Below, in pieces: positions 5,484 through 6,275 of a stretch of DNA of 6,275 nucleotides (positions are counted from its first letter, which is position 1; the number at the start of each line of letters is the position of its first letter). This stretch comes from an uncultured Planctomycetales bacterium. GTDB taxonomy: Bacteria > Planctomycetota > Planctomycetia > Isosphaerales > Isosphaeraceae. The translations under genes and the position numbers were made by a program. Where the stretch lies: NCBI GenBank assembly GCA_937997355.1, contig CALKTZ010001172.1, forward strand, positions 1 through 6,275, read 5' to 3'. The notes under the pieces were generated by a model that ran no database searches, had not been told where the DNA came from, and worked only from the letters and a program-made list of their open reading frames with translations.

Positions 5484-5968
5484 CACGCAAAGCCCTTCGG
5501 CTTCCCGGGGATAGTAGGTGGCGAACGCGTGATTGTGCGAATGAGGAGGACGCATACCATCAAGCCTCAATCGGGCGGAGCGGGGGCATGAAGGCGGAGG
5601 GAGGGCCGTCGAAGATTCGTGACAATTGTTTAACATATCCGATCTTCGGTCATGATACCACATCGACTTTGGAAACACGCATTCAATCAAGTCCTAGCTT
5701 TTTCGAGGCCGAGGAGGAGGAAATTGAAAAAACAGGGGCGCCTGAAGGCGACTTTTGGGGTTGCGCGGATCCACCCCAGGATGACAGCCGGACCATCGAG
5801 TTTAGGATCGATGGGTTGAATAATCCGGATCGGACCAGGCTGGCAAAGCTCGGTCGGCTTTCGTACAACGACGGCGACCTGTCGGCATCGACGAGGCAAA
5901 TTGGCCCGAGCCGGAATCGGAATCGACGATCGATTCGCGGCGATCGCCACGGATTTGGGAGATCGCGG
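5484..5968. other. Divergent intergenic region between DUF1501 and transporter genes
   Basis: About 485 bases separate the two divergent start codons. The half next to DUF1501 keeps its frame open to 5690 and could hold an N-terminal extension. Bases 5620-5690 are AT-richer and contain ACAATTGT (5622-5629). No convincing -35/-10 pair was found for either gene. A small hairpin CGCC-TGAA-GGCG lies at 5739-5750. Near the transporter are two dyads: AATCGA-CGA-TCGATT (5921-5935) and the palindrome GGCGATCGCC (5939-5948). No RNA gene is recognised. Confidence 0.5.
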
Positions 5969-6275
5969 ATGAGCCTGATGGATTCGCCCGAAACGCCCGA
6001 GATGAAGGGGATGGTCCCGACTCCTTCGGGCTTTCTTCATGCCCTGGGTCTCTCCCGCCCCGAGTTGAGGGCCTGGGCGCTTTATGACTGGGCGAACTCG
6101 GCGATGGTGACGACCATCCTCACCGCCGTCTTCCCGATCTTCTATGCGAAAGTTGCCTGCGCGGACTTCTCCGAAATAGTTGCTAATCGTTATTACGCGA
6201 TCGCGACCACCATCGGCATGGTGATCATCGCGGTCATCTCCCCGTTCCTGGGGGCGATCGCCGATTACTCCGCGA
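5969..6275 (+). CDS. UMF1-type major facilitator transporter, N-terminal part
   Basis: The gene starts at ATG 5969, with GGGAG (5957-5961) 7 bases upstream, and runs off the right edge after 102 codons. Residues 1-30 are a hydrophilic cytoplasmic lead. Then comes the family hallmark RAWALYDWANSA (34-45), followed by a first membrane helix (about 46-62), a short loop with a Cys, and a second helix from about 76 (YAIATTIGMVIIAVISPFLG). GAIADYSA (95-102) is the start of the MFS motif-A loop. This pattern is known from the UMF1/Atg22-like branch of the major facilitator superfamily, an inner-membrane carrier whose substrate is generally unassigned in bacteria. The gene is transcribed away from DUF1501, and no functional link is evident. 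The remaining helices lie outside the window. Confidence 0.92.
   Translation, partial: MSLMDSPETPEMKGMVPTPSGFLHALGLSRPELRAWALYDWANSAMVTTILTAVFPIFYAKVACADFSEIVANRYYAIATTIGMVIIAVISPFLGAIADYSA

Noticed and set aside
5046..5591. Long plus-strand frame opposite the DUF1501 gene
   Set aside because: It is the antisense of a well-supported gene with clear family motifs. Long shadow frames are expected in GC-rich coding DNA.
5724..5819. A 31-codon frame starting at TTG 5724 behind a very strong GGAGGAGGAGG
   Set aside because: The purine-rich tract looks like a good Shine-Dalgarno sequence, but the start is TTG, the spacing is only a few bases, and the peptide has no features. It may be chance.

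Overview
The window looks like chromosomal DNA of a GC-rich planctomycete, most likely near the Isosphaeraceae. That assignment rests on a twin-arginine-exported DUF1501 protein, an integrase of a type I recognise from planctomycetes, and a charged low-complexity protein of planctomycete style. The lineage comes from protein family recall, not from a search.

Layout, left to right. Bases 2-220 are the 3' end of a small membrane protein. After an intergenic stretch with an AT-rich dyad comes an orphan single-receiver response regulator (478-987). Next is an acidic/basic low-complexity protein (1119-1643), which ends just before a perfect 18-bp hairpin. Two divergent tRNA genes follow: tRNA-Ile(GAU) on the minus strand (1827-1900) and tRNA-Phe(GAA) on the plus strand (2159-2231). 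Each has a recognisable sigma70-type promoter in the gap between them.

Bases 2232-4115 are an accessory scar. Downstream of tRNA-Phe lies a tyrosine recombinase that stays open from end to end but has lost its middle, including the first catalytic arginine. An AT-richer stretch without a credible gene and an intrinsic terminator follow. Then come two IS5-family transposase pieces in different frames, fused at a junction that removes the middle of the catalytic domain. The second piece runs without its own stop into the end of the next gene.

From 4116 the sequence is ordinary again: a minus-strand DUF1501 protein (4116-5483), a 485-bp divergent intergenic region, and the first 102 codons of a UMF1-type major facilitator transporter (5969 to the window end).

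The genes do not form one pathway. The informative story is decay of a tRNA-associated mobile region next to housekeeping tRNAs. I found no convincing new defence, retron or CRISPR-type system. The recombinase lacking its core and the fused transposase are the best leads.
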